A DNA stretch of 64,000 nt from Gammaproteobacteria bacterium. Its GTDB lineage: Bacteria; Pseudomonadota; Gammaproteobacteria; Tenderiales; Tenderiaceae. How positions within the stretch are numbered: position 1 is the stretch's first letter; every line of letters begins with the position of its first letter. A program made the position numbers and the translations under genes. The stretch spans positions 1 to 64,000 of the forward strand of contig JACQEP010000011.1 in NCBI GenBank assembly GCA_016200485.1, written 5' to 3'. The notes beneath the pieces are model-generated. The model was not told where the DNA came from and searched no databases. It saw only the letters and a list, made by a program, of their open reading frames with translations. Shown piece after piece: positions 45,796-54,774 of this stretch.

Positions 45796-46209
45796 TTACC
45801 TTCCCGGCTCCGTCACAAATCCCAACTTCAAAATCCCCGCCCGCTGCGCGGCGGCCATGACCTGAATCACATGTTCGTAATCGACCTTGCGGTCGCCGCG
45901 AATGTGAATCTCCGGCTGCGGTTGCTGGCGGGCGGCTTGGGTGAGTCGGGTTTGCAAAGCCGCATCGTCGAGCAATGTGTCGTTCCAGTGGATGGCGCCG
46001 TCGGCGGTCACTGACATCATCACCGTCTCCGGTTTGATTTCATTGGGACGATTATCAGCACGCGGCAGATCCAGCTTCACCGAATGCGTCAGCACCGGCA
46101 CGGTGACGATGAAAACAATCAGCAACACCAGCATCACATCCACCAGCGGTGTCATGTTGATCTCGCTCATTACCTCATCACCATCGGCCAAGTCGTTACC
46201 AAATGCCAT
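45796..46209 (-). CDS. exbD: Biopolymer transport protein ExbD
   Basis: 137 residues: short cytoplasmic N-terminus, one membrane helix with the key Asp in INMTPLVDVMLVLLIVFIV, and a periplasmic domain ending in KLGFVTEPGR. With ExbB it uses the proton gradient to energise TonB. It is the last gene of the minus-strand iron cluster, 1 bp after exbB. The iron-receptor context argues for ExbD over TolR. Confidence 0.92.
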   Translation of the reverse strand: MAFGNDLADGDEVMSEINMTPLVDVMLVLLIVFIVTVPVLTHSVKLDLPRADNRPNEIKPETVMMSVTADGAIHWNDTLLDDAALQTRLTQAARQQPQPEIHIRGDRKVDYEHVIQVMAAAQRAGILKLGFVTEPGR

Positions 46210-46210
46210 C

Positions 46211-46948
46211 TCAGCGCCCTCCCACCAACGCGGCCACGACCACCTTGGCCGTGGACGAATTTGAACTGCGCGTCAGCGGCGCGCCGGTGATGAAATAGGC
46301 GTGCAGTTGATGGGCAAAGCGATTGAGGCGACCGAGTACCGTTTTATTACCGCGGATAAGTGCGTTGTAGCCCAGCACGGCGGGAATCGCCACGGCAAGA
46401 CCGAGCGCGGTCATGATCAGGGCCTCACCCACAGGTCCGGCAACTTCGCCGATGCTGGCCTGACCGGCGGCGCCGATCCCAACCAGCGCGTGATAAATAC
46501 CCCACACCGTACCGAACAGACCGACGAAGGGCGCGGTCGAACCGACCGAGGCGAGTAGCGACAGCCCGCTCTGCATCCGTTCCGTGGATTCGTCGATGGC
46601 GCCGCGCAGACAGGCGGTCAGCCAGTCGGCCAGACTCAACTGCCCATGAAGATCCGAGCGATTGTTGGCATGGTGATCCACTGCTGCCTTGCCCTCTTCG
46701 GCTAGATGGCGAAAGGGATTATGATGACGGTGGCCATTCAGGATGTGCAGCCCTTCGCCGAAACTCTGCGCATGCCAGAAATCTGCAGTCGCGTGAGCAT
46801 AACGGCGCAGCTTCATCAGCCGCCAGACGCGGCTGACGATGACATACCAAGTGGCGATGGACATTATCAGCAGCAAAATGGCAATGCTCTTGATGACGAA
46901 ATCGCCTTGCGCCCAGAGGGCGGCCAGTCCGTACGGGTAATCTGTCAT
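46211..46948 (-). CDS. exbB: ExbB/TolQ-family proton channel protein
   Basis: 245 residues with three membrane helices. The family block LLASVGSTAPFVGLFGTVWGIYHAL and the following VAGPVGEALIMTALGLAVAIPAVLGYN are intact. It forms the pentameric channel around ExbD. A CACAGAG inverted repeat separates it from tonB, so co-transcription with tonB is likely but interrupted by about 120 bp. Confidence 0.93.
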   Translation of the reverse strand: MTDYPYGLAALWAQGDFVIKSIAILLLIMSIATWYVIVSRVWRLMKLRRYAHATADFWHAQSFGEGLHILNGHRHHNPFRHLAEEGKAAVDHHANNRSDLHGQLSLADWLTACLRGAIDESTERMQSGLSLLASVGSTAPFVGLFGTVWGIYHALVGIGAAGQASIGEVAGPVGEALIMTALGLAVAIPAVLGYNALIRGNKTVLGRLNRFAHQLHAYFITGAPLTRSSNSSTAKVVVAALVGGR

Positions 46949-46975
46949 TTTTTGTCTCCTTTGAAATTAACAATA

Positions 46976-47061
46976 TTCACCACAGAGGCACAGAGTACGC
47001 AGAAGTGAGAGGTGCGCGCCATAACCATTACACATTTTCTTCTCTGTGCCTCTGTGGTGAA
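46976..47061. repeat. CACAGAG-type inverted repeat, copy 2
   Basis: Perfect 20-bp arms (46976-46995 and 47042-47061, beginning TTCACCACAGAGGCACAGAG) flank 46 bp. Lies between exbB and tonB. The arms resemble those at 7983-8103 while the centres differ. Confidence 0.88.
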
Positions 47062-47072
47062 CAGCCATAAAA

Positions 47073-47732
47073 TCAGTGACCCAGCGCGAAAACGATGGGT
47101 TGCACATACCAGTAAGCGATCGCTGTATTACCACGCCGGGCCGGCACGTAGCGCCAGCGTTGCACTGCTTCGCGTGCGGCAGCATCGAGACGTGGAAAGC
47201 CGCTGGAAACTTTGAGCCTGATCCCGCCCACCGTGCCATCGGCGAGAATGTAGACATCGAACAACACTTGCCCCTGCTCGCCCAATCGCCGCGACAGCGG
47301 TGGGTAAACGGGTGCTGGATTATTGAGATGAGCCGCATCCACCCGCGGTGGAATTACCGGTACGGGTGCAATCTCAGCTTCCGCCGCTGCGGGCGCTGTA
47401 GCCGTCACTGGTGTTTCTGTTTTCGATTCAGTTGCTAATGATGGTTCAGGCTCGACCGGCGGCACGCTGATACTGTGCTCAGTCGGCAGCGCTTCGATTG
47501 GCGACATGGGCGATAACAGCGGACGTGATGACACTGTGTTAGGCCGGGGCGGCTGTGCGACAGGCGGCGCCACCAGTATTCCGCTCATGGTTGGCAACAC
47601 CAGCGACAACCCGGGTTGCATGGCGTGGTTATTTAGCCACGCAATCAACATCAGGTGCGCGACGATCACCAGCATTAACGGCACGATCCGGTCGCTGCCA
47701 TGTGCTTGCCAGATGGGATAAATACGCGTCAT
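47073..47732 (-). CDS. tonB: TonB energy transducer
   Basis: 219 residues: an N-terminal membrane anchor (RIVPLMLVIVAHLMLIAWL), a Pro/Glu/Thr-rich periplasmic spacer and a C-terminal TonB domain (PPLSRRLGEQGQVLFDVYI, VSSGFPRLDAAAREAVQRW). It passes energy from ExbBD to outer-membrane receptors. It is between the PKHD dioxygenase gene and exbB. The gene set makes the Fiu-like receptor its likely local client. Confidence 0.93.
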   Translation of the reverse strand: MTRIYPIWQAHGSDRIVPLMLVIVAHLMLIAWLNNHAMQPGLSLVLPTMSGILVAPPVAQPPRPNTVSSRPLLSPMSPIEALPTEHSISVPPVEPEPSLATESKTETPVTATAPAAAEAEIAPVPVIPPRVDAAHLNNPAPVYPPLSRRLGEQGQVLFDVYILADGTVGGIRLKVSSGFPRLDAAAREAVQRWRYVPARRGNTAIAYWYVQPIVFALGH

Positions 47733-47733
47733 A

Positions 47734-48417
47734 TCAGATCTCGGCCCACTTCCGTAGCAGATTGTGATAGGTGCCAGTCAGCCGGATGACGGGGTCAGTG
47801 TCGCCGTGCGCATGACGCAATTGCAGCAGCGCCATGTCCATTTCATAAAGCAGACGGCGCTGACCGGTATCGCGCACCATGCTCTGCATCCACATAAAAC
47901 AAGCAACGCGGTGGCCGTGCGTCACCGGCATCACCTGGTGAATGGAGGTCGACGGATACACCACCATGCTACCCGCCTTGAGCTTGATGCGTTGACTGCC
48001 ATACATATCCTCGATCACTAATTCACCGCCGTCGTAATTCTCGGGCTCGGCCAAGAACAATGTGGCAGAGACATCGGTGCGCATGTAACCGCTACCATCG
48101 GGCAGTGGCCGCATGGCATTGTCGACATGATTGCCGAAGAAGTTGGTGTCGCCGCCGTAGCGGTTAAACAGCGGTGGAAAGATCCGCTTCGGCAGCGCCG
48201 CCGTGAAAAACAGTGCATTGCGATTGAGTGCGCCCAGCACCGTGCGACGCAGTACCGGCAGATGTTCGGCATTCTCCGGTAGCTGCTGATTGTTTTTCAC
48301 CTGGGCCGATTGTGTCCCGGCGGTGATCTCGCCATGGGCCCAGTGTGAACGCGCCAGCAACTCCTGCATAGTAGCCAATTCGCGCGCTGTCAGTACGTCG
48401 TCAATGGTGATGAGCAT
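47734..48417 (-). CDS. piuC: PKHD-type Fe(II)/2-oxoglutarate dioxygenase (PiuC/YbiX family)
   Basis: 227 residues. The metal ligands are His-x-Asp in GNHVDNAMR near residue 97 and His in [14 protein letters not shown] near 158, with the 2-oxoglutarate Arg in the same segment. E. coli YbiX, encoded beside fiu, belongs to this family and is iron-regulated. Its position 1 bp upstream of tonB and downstream of the receptor repeats that link. Substrate is not known. Confidence 0.9.
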   Translation of the reverse strand: MLITIDDVLTARELATMQELLARSHWAHGEITAGTQSAQVKNNQQLPENAEHLPVLRRTVLGALNRNALFFTAALPKRIFPPLFNRYGGDTNFFGNHVDNAMRPLPDGSGYMRTDVSATLFLAEPENYDGGELVIEDMYGSQRIKLKAGSMVVYPSTSIHQVMPVTHGHRVACFMWMQSMVRDTGQRRLLYEMDMALLQLRHAHGDTDPVIRLTGTYHNLLRKWAEI

Positions 48418-48452
48418 GATTTTCTTCCTTTATTGAAAAAAGCTTTTAGTTC

Positions 48453-48550
48453 CTTCTCCCTCAGGGAGAAGGTTAGGATGAGGGGAGATAGTCAAGCAGT
48501 AATGTGTTATCCATCCCTCACCCCAGCCCTCTCCCTCAGGGAGAGGGAGA
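48453..48550. repeat. CCCTCTCCC-type repeat, copy 3 (paired)
   Basis: Two hairpins built on CTTCTCCCT CAGGGAGAAG and CCCTCTCCCT CAGGGAGAGGG, about 60 bp apart, in the gap between the receptor gene and the dioxygenase gene. They could attenuate the receptor operon. Confidence 0.8.
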
Positions 48551-48567
48551 ACTTGTTTCAGCAACAC

Positions 48568-50793
48568 CTAGAACTTATATTCACCGGACAGAATCAGCCT
48601 GCGCCCCTGGCCGGGCACTGCGAAACCACCGTTGTCGTACAAGGCGTCGTAGTAAACTTTGTCGAACAGATTTTGCACGTTCAATGTCAGCGTATACAGG
48701 CGCTGTTCATAACTCAGCATCGCATCCCAACGCACATACGCTGGTGCAGTGTTGGGATGGAACGCCGTGTCACCCGGCAGTGTCGGTATCGCCCCTGCGC
48801 CGCTCGGGTTAAAACCGTAGCGTTCGCCTTTCGCCTCGGCACCGCCACCGGCCTTCCAGCTGTTACCGAGCGTGTACGTCGTCCACACGTTGGCAGTGTA
48901 AGGCGGCGTGTTGCGCGCGCGTTGCCCCTGGTAACCGGCGTTGGCGACAGTGATCACGCCGGTAGTGGCGTTAACATTCTCAGCCACTTCCAGAATCTTC
49001 GCGTCCATCAGCGCCAAGCCGGCGAAGATTTCCCAGGCATCGGTGATGCGCCCGGCGACTTCGAACTCCAAACCGTTGGTACGGCGTTTCTTGGTCAGGA
49101 TCGACGCCGTGGATTCGAGATCGGTATTACGTTCCCATTCCTTCTCGGCACGATAAAGCGCAGCGCGCAACGCCAAATCACCGTCGAGGAGCAACCACTT
49201 GGCGCCCAGCTCCAGCACCTGGCTGCGTTCCGGCGGCATCGGCGTCACGGTAAGCTGATAGAGATCCGCTGTCGGGCTGAAGGAGTCGCTCATGCTCAGG
49301 TAATAATGGGTTTCATCCACGGGATGGAAGGACAGCGCGGCACGCGTGCTCCACTCATCGTATTTCAGACGGGGCGAGGTGGCGCTGGAATAATCCGCAT
49401 CCAGTTCGTCGCGACGTGCGCCCAGCGTGGCCTTCCACCTGGGAATGAACTCGACGGTATCTTGCGCATACACGGCATAGGAAACCGAATCGAACTCGAC
49501 CGGCGTGCCCGTCGTGTTGGCCTGATACGGCAGATAGAACGGCGGATTGACGACGGTGGTACCCCCCACGTTCTGCAAACTGTGACGGAAGCTGTCTTCC
49601 TTGAAATATTCCGCGCCCACCAGGAATTCGTGCTTCATGCCCATCGCCTCGAAGGCGTTGTTGAAATCCGTCTGCAGGGTCAGGGTCTCGTAATCCATGG
49701 TCCGTGTCGGGCCGCCATTCGGAATACCACCGCCACCCAGCACGATCCCTTCCGCATTCGGCGCCTGAGTCAGGTTCGGCGTTCTCGCCCAATAGCTGCG
49801 TTCGTAATCGGCACTGCGCAATTGCGTGCGCCACGAACTACTCGGCGAGAAGTAATGGGTATATGTTGCAGTCGTGATGTTAGTCTCGCTCTCATCGAAA
49901 TTGCGATCGGTGCCCCAGTAAGTGCTGGCGGGGAAATTGGTGCCCGGCTGGCGCGTGGCTGGATCGAAGCTGATACCGTAATCCGGTTTGTCATCGGTCT
50001 GCGTCAGGATGTGGCTCAGAATGAATTCATCGCTGGTGCCAAGGCCGAAACCGATGCTGGGTGCGATGCCATCGCGATGAAGTTCCGGCTCATTGCCATT
50101 GGCCGGATTGGAGCGCCAGCTGCCCTCGTCACGCGTCATCACATTCAGCCGCAGCGCCGTGGTGTCGCCAAGGCGCTGGTTGAAGTCACCGGTCAGTTGC
50201 CGGTAATCGTCAGTGCCGAGGCTGGCGCTAATCTTGTTGCGGTCGGCGAGGAATGGCGTCTTGCTCACCTGATTGATGACACCGCCGGCCTGGCCGCGGC
50301 CAAACAGCATCGCCGCCGAACCGCGCAACACATCGACCTGTTCCAGATTGAATACTTCACGGTTGTATTGGGCGGTATCGCGGATGCCATCGAGATACAT
50401 GTCACCGAAGGTGTAGAAACCGCGCAGCATCATGTTGTCGCCCGAGCGACCGCCTTCAGCCGCGTTAAAAGTGAGACCCGAGACATTGCGCAACGCCTCG
50501 CGCAGCGAACTGGCCTTCTGCTCATCCACCAGCGTACGCGTCACCGTGGTGACGGCTTGCGGCACATCGTGCGGGTCCTGCAGGGTCTTGCCCACCCGCG
50601 TGGTGGTGGCGCGCAAGCCGTCCCGCGGAATCTCGGCGTCGGCATTCACCGTGACCGTGGGCAAGGCCGGCTCATCGGCGGGTTGTTCCTCAGCCATAGC
50701 GCCGAAGGACAATCCGGCCATCATGGCCGCCAAAGGCAACAGTCGAGCAGGTGGCTGGGATGAAAATTGTTTGGTGTTTCTGGCGTGCATCAT
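48568..50793 (-). CDS. TonB-dependent catecholate siderophore receptor (Fiu-like)
   Basis: About 741 residues: signal peptide (PLAAMMAGLSFGAMA), then a plug with SLREALRNVSGLTFNAAEGG, DNMMLRGFYTFGDMYLDGI and NLEQVDVLRGSAAMLFGRGQ, and a 22-strand-type barrel ending in SGEYKF with a terminal Phe. The plug is like Fiu, which imports monomeric catechol-iron. I prefer ATG 50793, with GGAG 6 bp before it, over 50805. It follows hemP and precedes the PKHD dioxygenase and tonB; Fur control is likely from the upstream box. Confidence 0.9.
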   Translation of the reverse strand: MMHARNTKQFSSQPPARLLPLAAMMAGLSFGAMAEEQPADEPALPTVTVNADAEIPRDGLRATTTRVGKTLQDPHDVPQAVTTVTRTLVDEQKASSLREALRNVSGLTFNAAEGGRSGDNMMLRGFYTFGDMYLDGIRDTAQYNREVFNLEQVDVLRGSAAMLFGRGQAGGVINQVSKTPFLADRNKISASLGTDDYRQLTGDFNQRLGDTTALRLNVMTRDEGSWRSNPANGNEPELHRDGIAPSIGFGLGTSDEFILSHILTQTDDKPDYGISFDPATRQPGTNFPASTYWGTDRNFDESETNITTATYTHYFSPSSSWRTQLRSADYERSYWARTPNLTQAPNAEGIVLGGGGIPNGGPTRTMDYETLTLQTDFNNAFEAMGMKHEFLVGAEYFKEDSFRHSLQNVGGTTVVNPPFYLPYQANTTGTPVEFDSVSYAVYAQDTVEFIPRWKATLGARRDELDADYSSATSPRLKYDEWSTRAALSFHPVDETHYYLSMSDSFSPTADLYQLTVTPMPPERSQVLELGAKWLLLDGDLALRAALYRAEKEWERNTDLESTASILTKKRRTNGLEFEVAGRITDAWEIFAGLALMDAKILEVAENVNATTGVITVANAGYQGQRARNTPPYTANVWTTYTLGNSWKAGGGAEAKGERYGFNPSGAGAIPTLPGDTAFHPNTAPAYVRWDAMLSYEQRLYTLTLNVQNLFDKVYYDALYDNGGFAVPGQGRRLILSGEYKF

Positions 50794-50879
50794 TGCAGTC
50801 TCCATGTCGGAAAAATCAAATAAACATGGCTGGCTGCCTAGGGCGCACGCCCGAGGTGGCTGGCTCTTGAATGAAAATA

Positions 50880-51053
50880 TTACTTGGTCAAAATCAGCTT
50901 GTTTTCCTTGGTCTGGCGCAAATTATATGTCTGTCCAGCGTGCAGGATCAGCACTTGGCCGCCACCGCGCAACAGCTCGCGGCTTTCAATCACTGGCAGC
51001 TGGGAAGACTTCATCTCCACCACTTTGATCGTTGGAACGGGTTGGGAATGCAT
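50880..51053 (-). CDS. hemP: Hemin uptake protein HemP
   Basis: A 57-residue protein found by translating the gap upstream of the receptor. The C-terminal part SRELLRGGGQVLILHAGQ, followed by TYNLRQTKENKLILTK, matches the HemP family, whose members end in L-T-[RK]-x-x-K-L-I-L-T-K. HemP proteins are small, Fur-regulated and often lie just before TonB-dependent receptors; in some bacteria they help activate receptor expression. It starts 12 bp after a short upstream ORF. Confidence in the family is high; the role here is inferred. Confidence 0.88.
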   Translation of the reverse strand: MHSQPVPTIKVVEMKSSQLPVIESRELLRGGGQVLILHAGQTYNLRQTKENKLILTK

Positions 51054-51064
51054 AGGGTTATGCC

Positions 51065-51250
51065 TTACAGCAGCACGGGCCAGAAATCCAGGCCACCATG
51101 CTCAGGTATCATCAGCCCGCTGGGGATGTAGTTCCAGGTGACTTTTTCAGTGGCTATCCGGTATTCGCTCACCGCAGCAGTAGCATGATTGGCAAACCAC
51201 ATCGGGGCAAGGGCCGCCAGTCCTACCCATAAAACATTACGAAATTTCAC
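51065..51250 (-). CDS. 61-residue exported leader protein, possibly a truncated multicopper oxidase start
   Basis: GTG start with AGGAG 7 bp upstream. The signal peptide VLWVGLAALAPMWFANHATA is followed by EYRIATEKVTWNYIPSG, which looks like the first strand of multicopper oxidase/hephaestin-type proteins. It then stops after GLDFWPVLL. Only the N-terminal strand is present, so this is either a gene remnant or a small exported protein. It is the first frame after the Fur-box-like site and precedes hemP by 11 bp. Confidence 0.6.
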   Translation of the reverse strand: MKFRNVLWVGLAALAPMWFANHATAAVSEYRIATEKVTWNYIPSGLMIPEHGGLDFWPVLL

Positions 51251-51289
51251 GAACGCACTCCTAATCGTTACTACCTACGCCTTATTGCT

Positions 51290-51308
51290 AATGATAATAC
51301 TTCTCATT
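51290..51308 (-). promoter_or_regulatory. Fur box
   Basis: AATGATAATACTTCTCATT, a 19-bp site with the Fur-type half-sites AATGATAAT and (reverse) AATGAGAAG. It lies about 40 bp before the 61-codon ORF that heads the iron cluster. Judged by eye. Confidence 0.8.
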
Positions 51309-51410
51309 TAGATTTGTTGTCAAGCTTTTTACAAGACAATGCATGGGTAACACCTAACGACAGGTAGAATATGGGCACCTCAACAGACCCAGGATTTCAC
51401 GAGTCCACTC

Positions 51411-52904
51411 ATGAGCCCCCAGATCATCACTATTGAAAACCTTATGCAAAGCAGCGGCGTCGGCTTTGGCACCAGCGGCGCACGCGGCTTGGTCACGGCA
51501 ATGACCGATCGCGTGTGTTACGCCTACACGGTTGGCTTTCTGCAATATTTAAACACCATGGGTCAATTAAAAGCGGGCGGTGAAATTGCGATAGCTGGTG
51601 ATCTGCGCCCCAGCAGCCCGCGCATCATGCGCGCCATCGGTGCCGCCATTACTGACCAGGGATATACCACTTTTAACGGCGGTATGATTCCCTCACCCAC
51701 CATTGCCGCTTTCGGTATCGCGCACAAGATTCCCAGCATGATGGTTACCGGCAGCCACATACCGGATGATCGTAACGGCATTAAGTTCAATCGCTGCGAT
51801 GGTGAAATACTAAAAGATGACGAAAACGGGATTCGCCAGCAACAGATTGTGATTCCCGAGAATCGATTCGATAGTCAGGGCAATTTTCTGGCCACAGAGG
51901 CATTTCACCTGCCAGCCATGGATAACCGCGCCCGTAATGAATACGTCAAACGCTATATCGATTTCTTCCCGCAGCAATGCCTGCACGGAAAAACGATCGC
52001 TCTGTATCAGCACTCCACCGTCGGCCGTGAAATCTTTGTCGATATTCTCGAAGCGTTGGGCGCTAAAGTCATTCGTCTTGGTTTTTCCAATACCTTTATT
52101 CCGGTCGATACCGAAGCTGTCCGCGCCGAAGATATCGAACTCGCAGCCAAATGGGCCAAAGAACATCCGTTTGACGCCATCATCTCCGCCGATGGCGATG
52201 CCGACCGGCCGCTGATTGGAGATGAACACGGCAAATGGCTACGCGGCGATGTTGCCGGGATTCTGTGCGCTCGTTACCTGGGCGCCACCGTGGTTGCCAC
52301 CCCCGTCAGCAGTAACAGCGCTGTTGAAAAATGCAGCTACTTCCGCAACGTGCTGCGCACACGCATCGGTTCGCCTTATGTCATCGCCGCCATGCAACAG
52401 GCGCTTACCGACAAACAGACGATCGTCGTTGGCTACGAAGCCAATGGTGGATTTCTCACCGCATCAGACATTAACATAGATGGGCGAACGCTCACTGCCT
52501 TACCCACCCGCGATGCTATTCTGGTACCACTGACCATTTTGATGCTGGCACAGCAGAAAAATATTAGCGTTTCAAAATTAACCACCGAGCTGCCACAACG
52601 CTTCACAGCCAGTGATCGGGTAAAGGAATTCCCCACCACACTTAGTCAAAAACGAATCGCGGCGCTCAGTCATGAAGCGACCCAGATTGAAGACATTTTT
52701 GGAGCGCTATTTGGCAGCGTAAAAACCACTAATCAAATCGATGGTCTGCGCATCACCTTTAACAACGAAGAAGTTATTCACCTCCGACCTTCAGGTAATG
52801 CCCCTGAATTTCGCTGTTACAACGAAGCGGCGACTGAAGATCGCGCCTTGGAGATGAATCGGATTTGCATGAAGATTATTGAAAAATGGAAAAGTGAGGG
52901 GTAA
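51411..52904 (+). CDS. Phosphomannomutase/phosphoglucomutase-family protein
   Basis: 497 residues of the alpha-D-phosphohexomutase family: N-terminal FGTSGARGLVTAM, an active-site serine loop read as VTGSHIPDDRNGIKF, the metal loop SADGDADRPLIGD, the sugar loop VGYEANGGF and the phosphate loop RPSGNAPEFRCYN. The usual serine loop is T-A-S-H-N-P; here it is T-G-S-H-I-P, a known but less common variant group. It interconverts hexose 1- and 6-phosphates; which sugar is not clear. It is monocistronic, followed by a terminator-like stem. Confidence 0.9.
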   Translation: MSPQIITIENLMQSSGVGFGTSGARGLVTAMTDRVCYAYTVGFLQYLNTMGQLKAGGEIAIAGDLRPSSPRIMRAIGAAITDQGYTTFNGGMIPSPTIAAFGIAHKIPSMMVTGSHIPDDRNGIKFNRCDGEILKDDENGIRQQQIVIPENRFDSQGNFLATEAFHLPAMDNRARNEYVKRYIDFFPQQCLHGKTIALYQHSTVGREIFVDILEALGAKVIRLGFSNTFIPVDTEAVRAEDIELAAKWAKEHPFDAIISADGDADRPLIGDEHGKWLRGDVAGILCARYLGATVVATPVSSNSAVEKCSYFRNVLRTRIGSPYVIAAMQQALTDKQTIVVGYEANGGFLTASDINIDGRTLTALPTRDAILVPLTILMLAQQKNISVSKLTTELPQRFTASDRVKEFPTTLSQKRIAALSHEATQIEDIFGALFGSVKTTNQIDGLRITFNNEEVIHLRPSGNAPEFRCYNEAATEDRALEMNRICMKIIEKWKSEG

Positions 52905-52934
52905 ATATTAAAAGTTTGGCCCCTCATAATTTTT
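52895..52934 (+). terminator. Probable terminator of the phosphohexomutase gene
   Basis: TGAGGGG and CCCCTCA form a 7-bp stem with an 18-nt loop that spans the stop codon, followed by TAATTTTT. Confidence 0.55.
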
Positions 52935-53163
52935 ACCTTTAATTTTTAGAGGTCGAATCGCTCAAGCTGGTTAGCGAATTGCTTGGGCGTAATAACCAGG
53001 ATGGCGGCGACCACAAGTGCTTCCTCTGTGCCCTAACGCACAGACAAGGTTTTGAGTAAGCGGGATGATCACCTCCGCGGCCATAGAGACACAGGACAAA
53101 AATTCTGTCTGTCTGTCTGATGATGATAGTCGCAATTCTCAATCAACCACAAAGGAATCCAAC

Positions 53164-53388
53164 ATGAACTGGGACCGTATTGAAGGTAATTGGAAACAAT
53201 TCAAGGGTAACGTCAAGCAACAATGGGGCAAGCTTACCGATGATCAGCTTGATGTGATTGCGGGTAAACGCGATATCCTGGCCGGCAAAATTCAGGAATC
53301 GTACGGCATCACCAAGGAAGAAGCGGAGAAGCAGCTTGCCGCATGGCAAGCGCGTCAGAAAGAAAAAGAAGTGGAACACTCCAAATGA
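53164..53388 (+). CDS. CsbD-family stress protein
   Basis: 74 residues from ATG 53164, with AAAGGAATCC just before. It is the typical CsbD pattern: MNWDRIEGNWKQFKGNVKQQ, KLTDDQLDVIAGKRDILAGK and YGITKEEAEKQLAAW. CsbD proteins are abundant small stress proteins of unclear mechanism. A strong perfect hairpin follows, and a cation/proton antiporter gene is next. Confidence 0.93.
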   Translation: MNWDRIEGNWKQFKGNVKQQWGKLTDDQLDVIAGKRDILAGKIQESYGITKEEAEKQLAAWQARQKEKEVEHSK

Positions 53389-53402
53389 CATAGTGTGGGG
53401 TG

Positions 53403-53436
53403 GCATAGCGTGGGGGCACTCGCCCCCACGCTATGC
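53403..53436. terminator. Strong 15-bp hairpin after csbD
   Basis: GCATAGCGTGGGGGC and its exact inverse GCCCCCACGCTATGC with a 4-nt loop. No T-run follows, so intrinsic termination is uncertain. A shorter partial copy of the left arm (CATAGTGTGGGG) lies just before it. Confidence 0.65.
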
Positions 53437-53622
53437 ATCACTGTTCACCACACCCATGAACAAAACCGTACATTGCCGCAATCCTAGCCATAACAAGCCT
53501 CGTATTCGGCGTTGGCACACTGGCACGAAACTGTCATTGACACTGAGTGCGACGCCGGATGATCCATCGTGCCTAACCACAGCACTGCACGTGCAAATTT
53601 CGCGTATGAGAACTGACCCACT

Positions 53623-54774
53623 ATGAAATATCCGAACGTAGTGATCCCCGTCAAAAAAGTGGGCATGGGGCTGCTGCAGGAGTGGCCGCTGCTTGTTAAT
53701 CTGGCGACCACACTGGTATTCCTCATCTTCGGCCAAAGCCTGCTTGCCGATCTTTCTCATCCGGTACGCTTCACAGTCATACTGACCTGGCTATTACTCA
53801 CCATGCTTATTTCGGCTTTCGCAGTTGTGAGACATGCAGAAAGCCTGGCGGAGAAACTCCAGGAGCCACTGGGTACATTGGTATTGACGTTGTCCGTTAC
53901 CGGCATCGAAGTGATGATCATCGTCGCAACAATGACGACCGGACATGGTAGCCCAACGCTGGCACGCGATGCGATGTTTGCGGTAATCATGATCGTACTA
54001 AACGGTATGGTCGGACTGACGTTACTGATCGGCGGGTTAAAGTACAAAGAGCAGGACTACAATCTTCAGGGTGCCAATTCCTTCCTGGCGGTCATTTTGC
54101 CGCTGGCCGTGATCGGACTTATTCTACCCAACTACACGAGTTCATCACCTGACCAGACATTTTCTCCGATCCAGGCAGCGTTCCTGATAATCGTATCAGT
54201 CGCCTTGTATGGTGTCTTTCTTACAATCCAAAACGGACGTCATCGTGCGTACTTTAGAGTATTACGCCCGACAGCGGAATCGGAAACTGCAAAACGGAAG
54301 TGGCGGATTGTCCATGAGATTCACTCGGTTCCGTATCATGTATTGCTGCTACTGGCATATATGGCGCCATTGGTGATCCTTTCCCGGCAACTCGCCGTGC
54401 CGATTGATTTTACGATTAGCGTATTAGGCGCGCCGGTAGCACTGGCCGGATTCCTGATTGCCATACTGGTACTCGCCCCCGAGTCATTCGGTGCGGTGCG
54501 TGCCGCGTTGACAAATGACCTGCAAAGATCTGTTAACATCCTGCTGGGATCGGTGCTCGCCACAATTGGGTCGACGATTCCTGCAGTTCTTACGTTCGGG
54601 CTGTTGTCACACAAATCGATTATTCTCGGTCTTGAGCCTGTCGACATCACGTTGCTGTCGTTGACTCTAGTATTAAGCACGATGACGTTTTCGAGCAGTC
54701 ATACTAACGTACTTCTCGGCGCTGTCCACTTATTGTTGTTTTTCGCCTACCTTCTGCTTATTTTCCAGCGATGA
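53623..54774 (+). CDS. chaA: ChaA-type calcium/sodium:proton antiporter
   Basis: 383 residues with about eleven membrane helices. The CaCA/ChaA repeat carrying the acidic transport residue is present twice: AVVRHAESLAEKLQEPLGTL with LSVTGIEVMIIVATM, and in the second half VLAPESFGAVRAALTNDLQR with SVLATIGSTIPAVLTFGLLS. E. coli ChaA is 366 residues. It exports Na+, K+ or Ca2+ in exchange for protons at alkaline pH. Confidence 0.9.
   Translation: MKYPNVVIPVKKVGMGLLQEWPLLVNLATTLVFLIFGQSLLADLSHPVRFTVILTWLLLTMLISAFAVVRHAESLAEKLQEPLGTLVLTLSVTGIEVMIIVATMTTGHGSPTLARDAMFAVIMIVLNGMVGLTLLIGGLKYKEQDYNLQGANSFLAVILPLAVIGLILPNYTSSSPDQTFSPIQAAFLIIVSVALYGVFLTIQNGRHRAYFRVLRPTAESETAKRKWRIVHEIHSVPYHVLLLLAYMAPLVILSRQLAVPIDFTISVLGAPVALAGFLIAILVLAPESFGAVRAALTNDLQRSVNILLGSVLATIGSTIPAVLTFGLLSHKSIILGLEPVDITLLSLTLVLSTMTFSSSHTNVLLGAVHLLLFFAYLLLIFQR

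Noticed and set aside
48433-50763. 776-codon ORF on plus opposite the TonB-dependent receptor
   Set aside because: Long only because of GC-biased codon use; the minus strand encodes a complete receptor with signal peptide, plug and terminal Phe.
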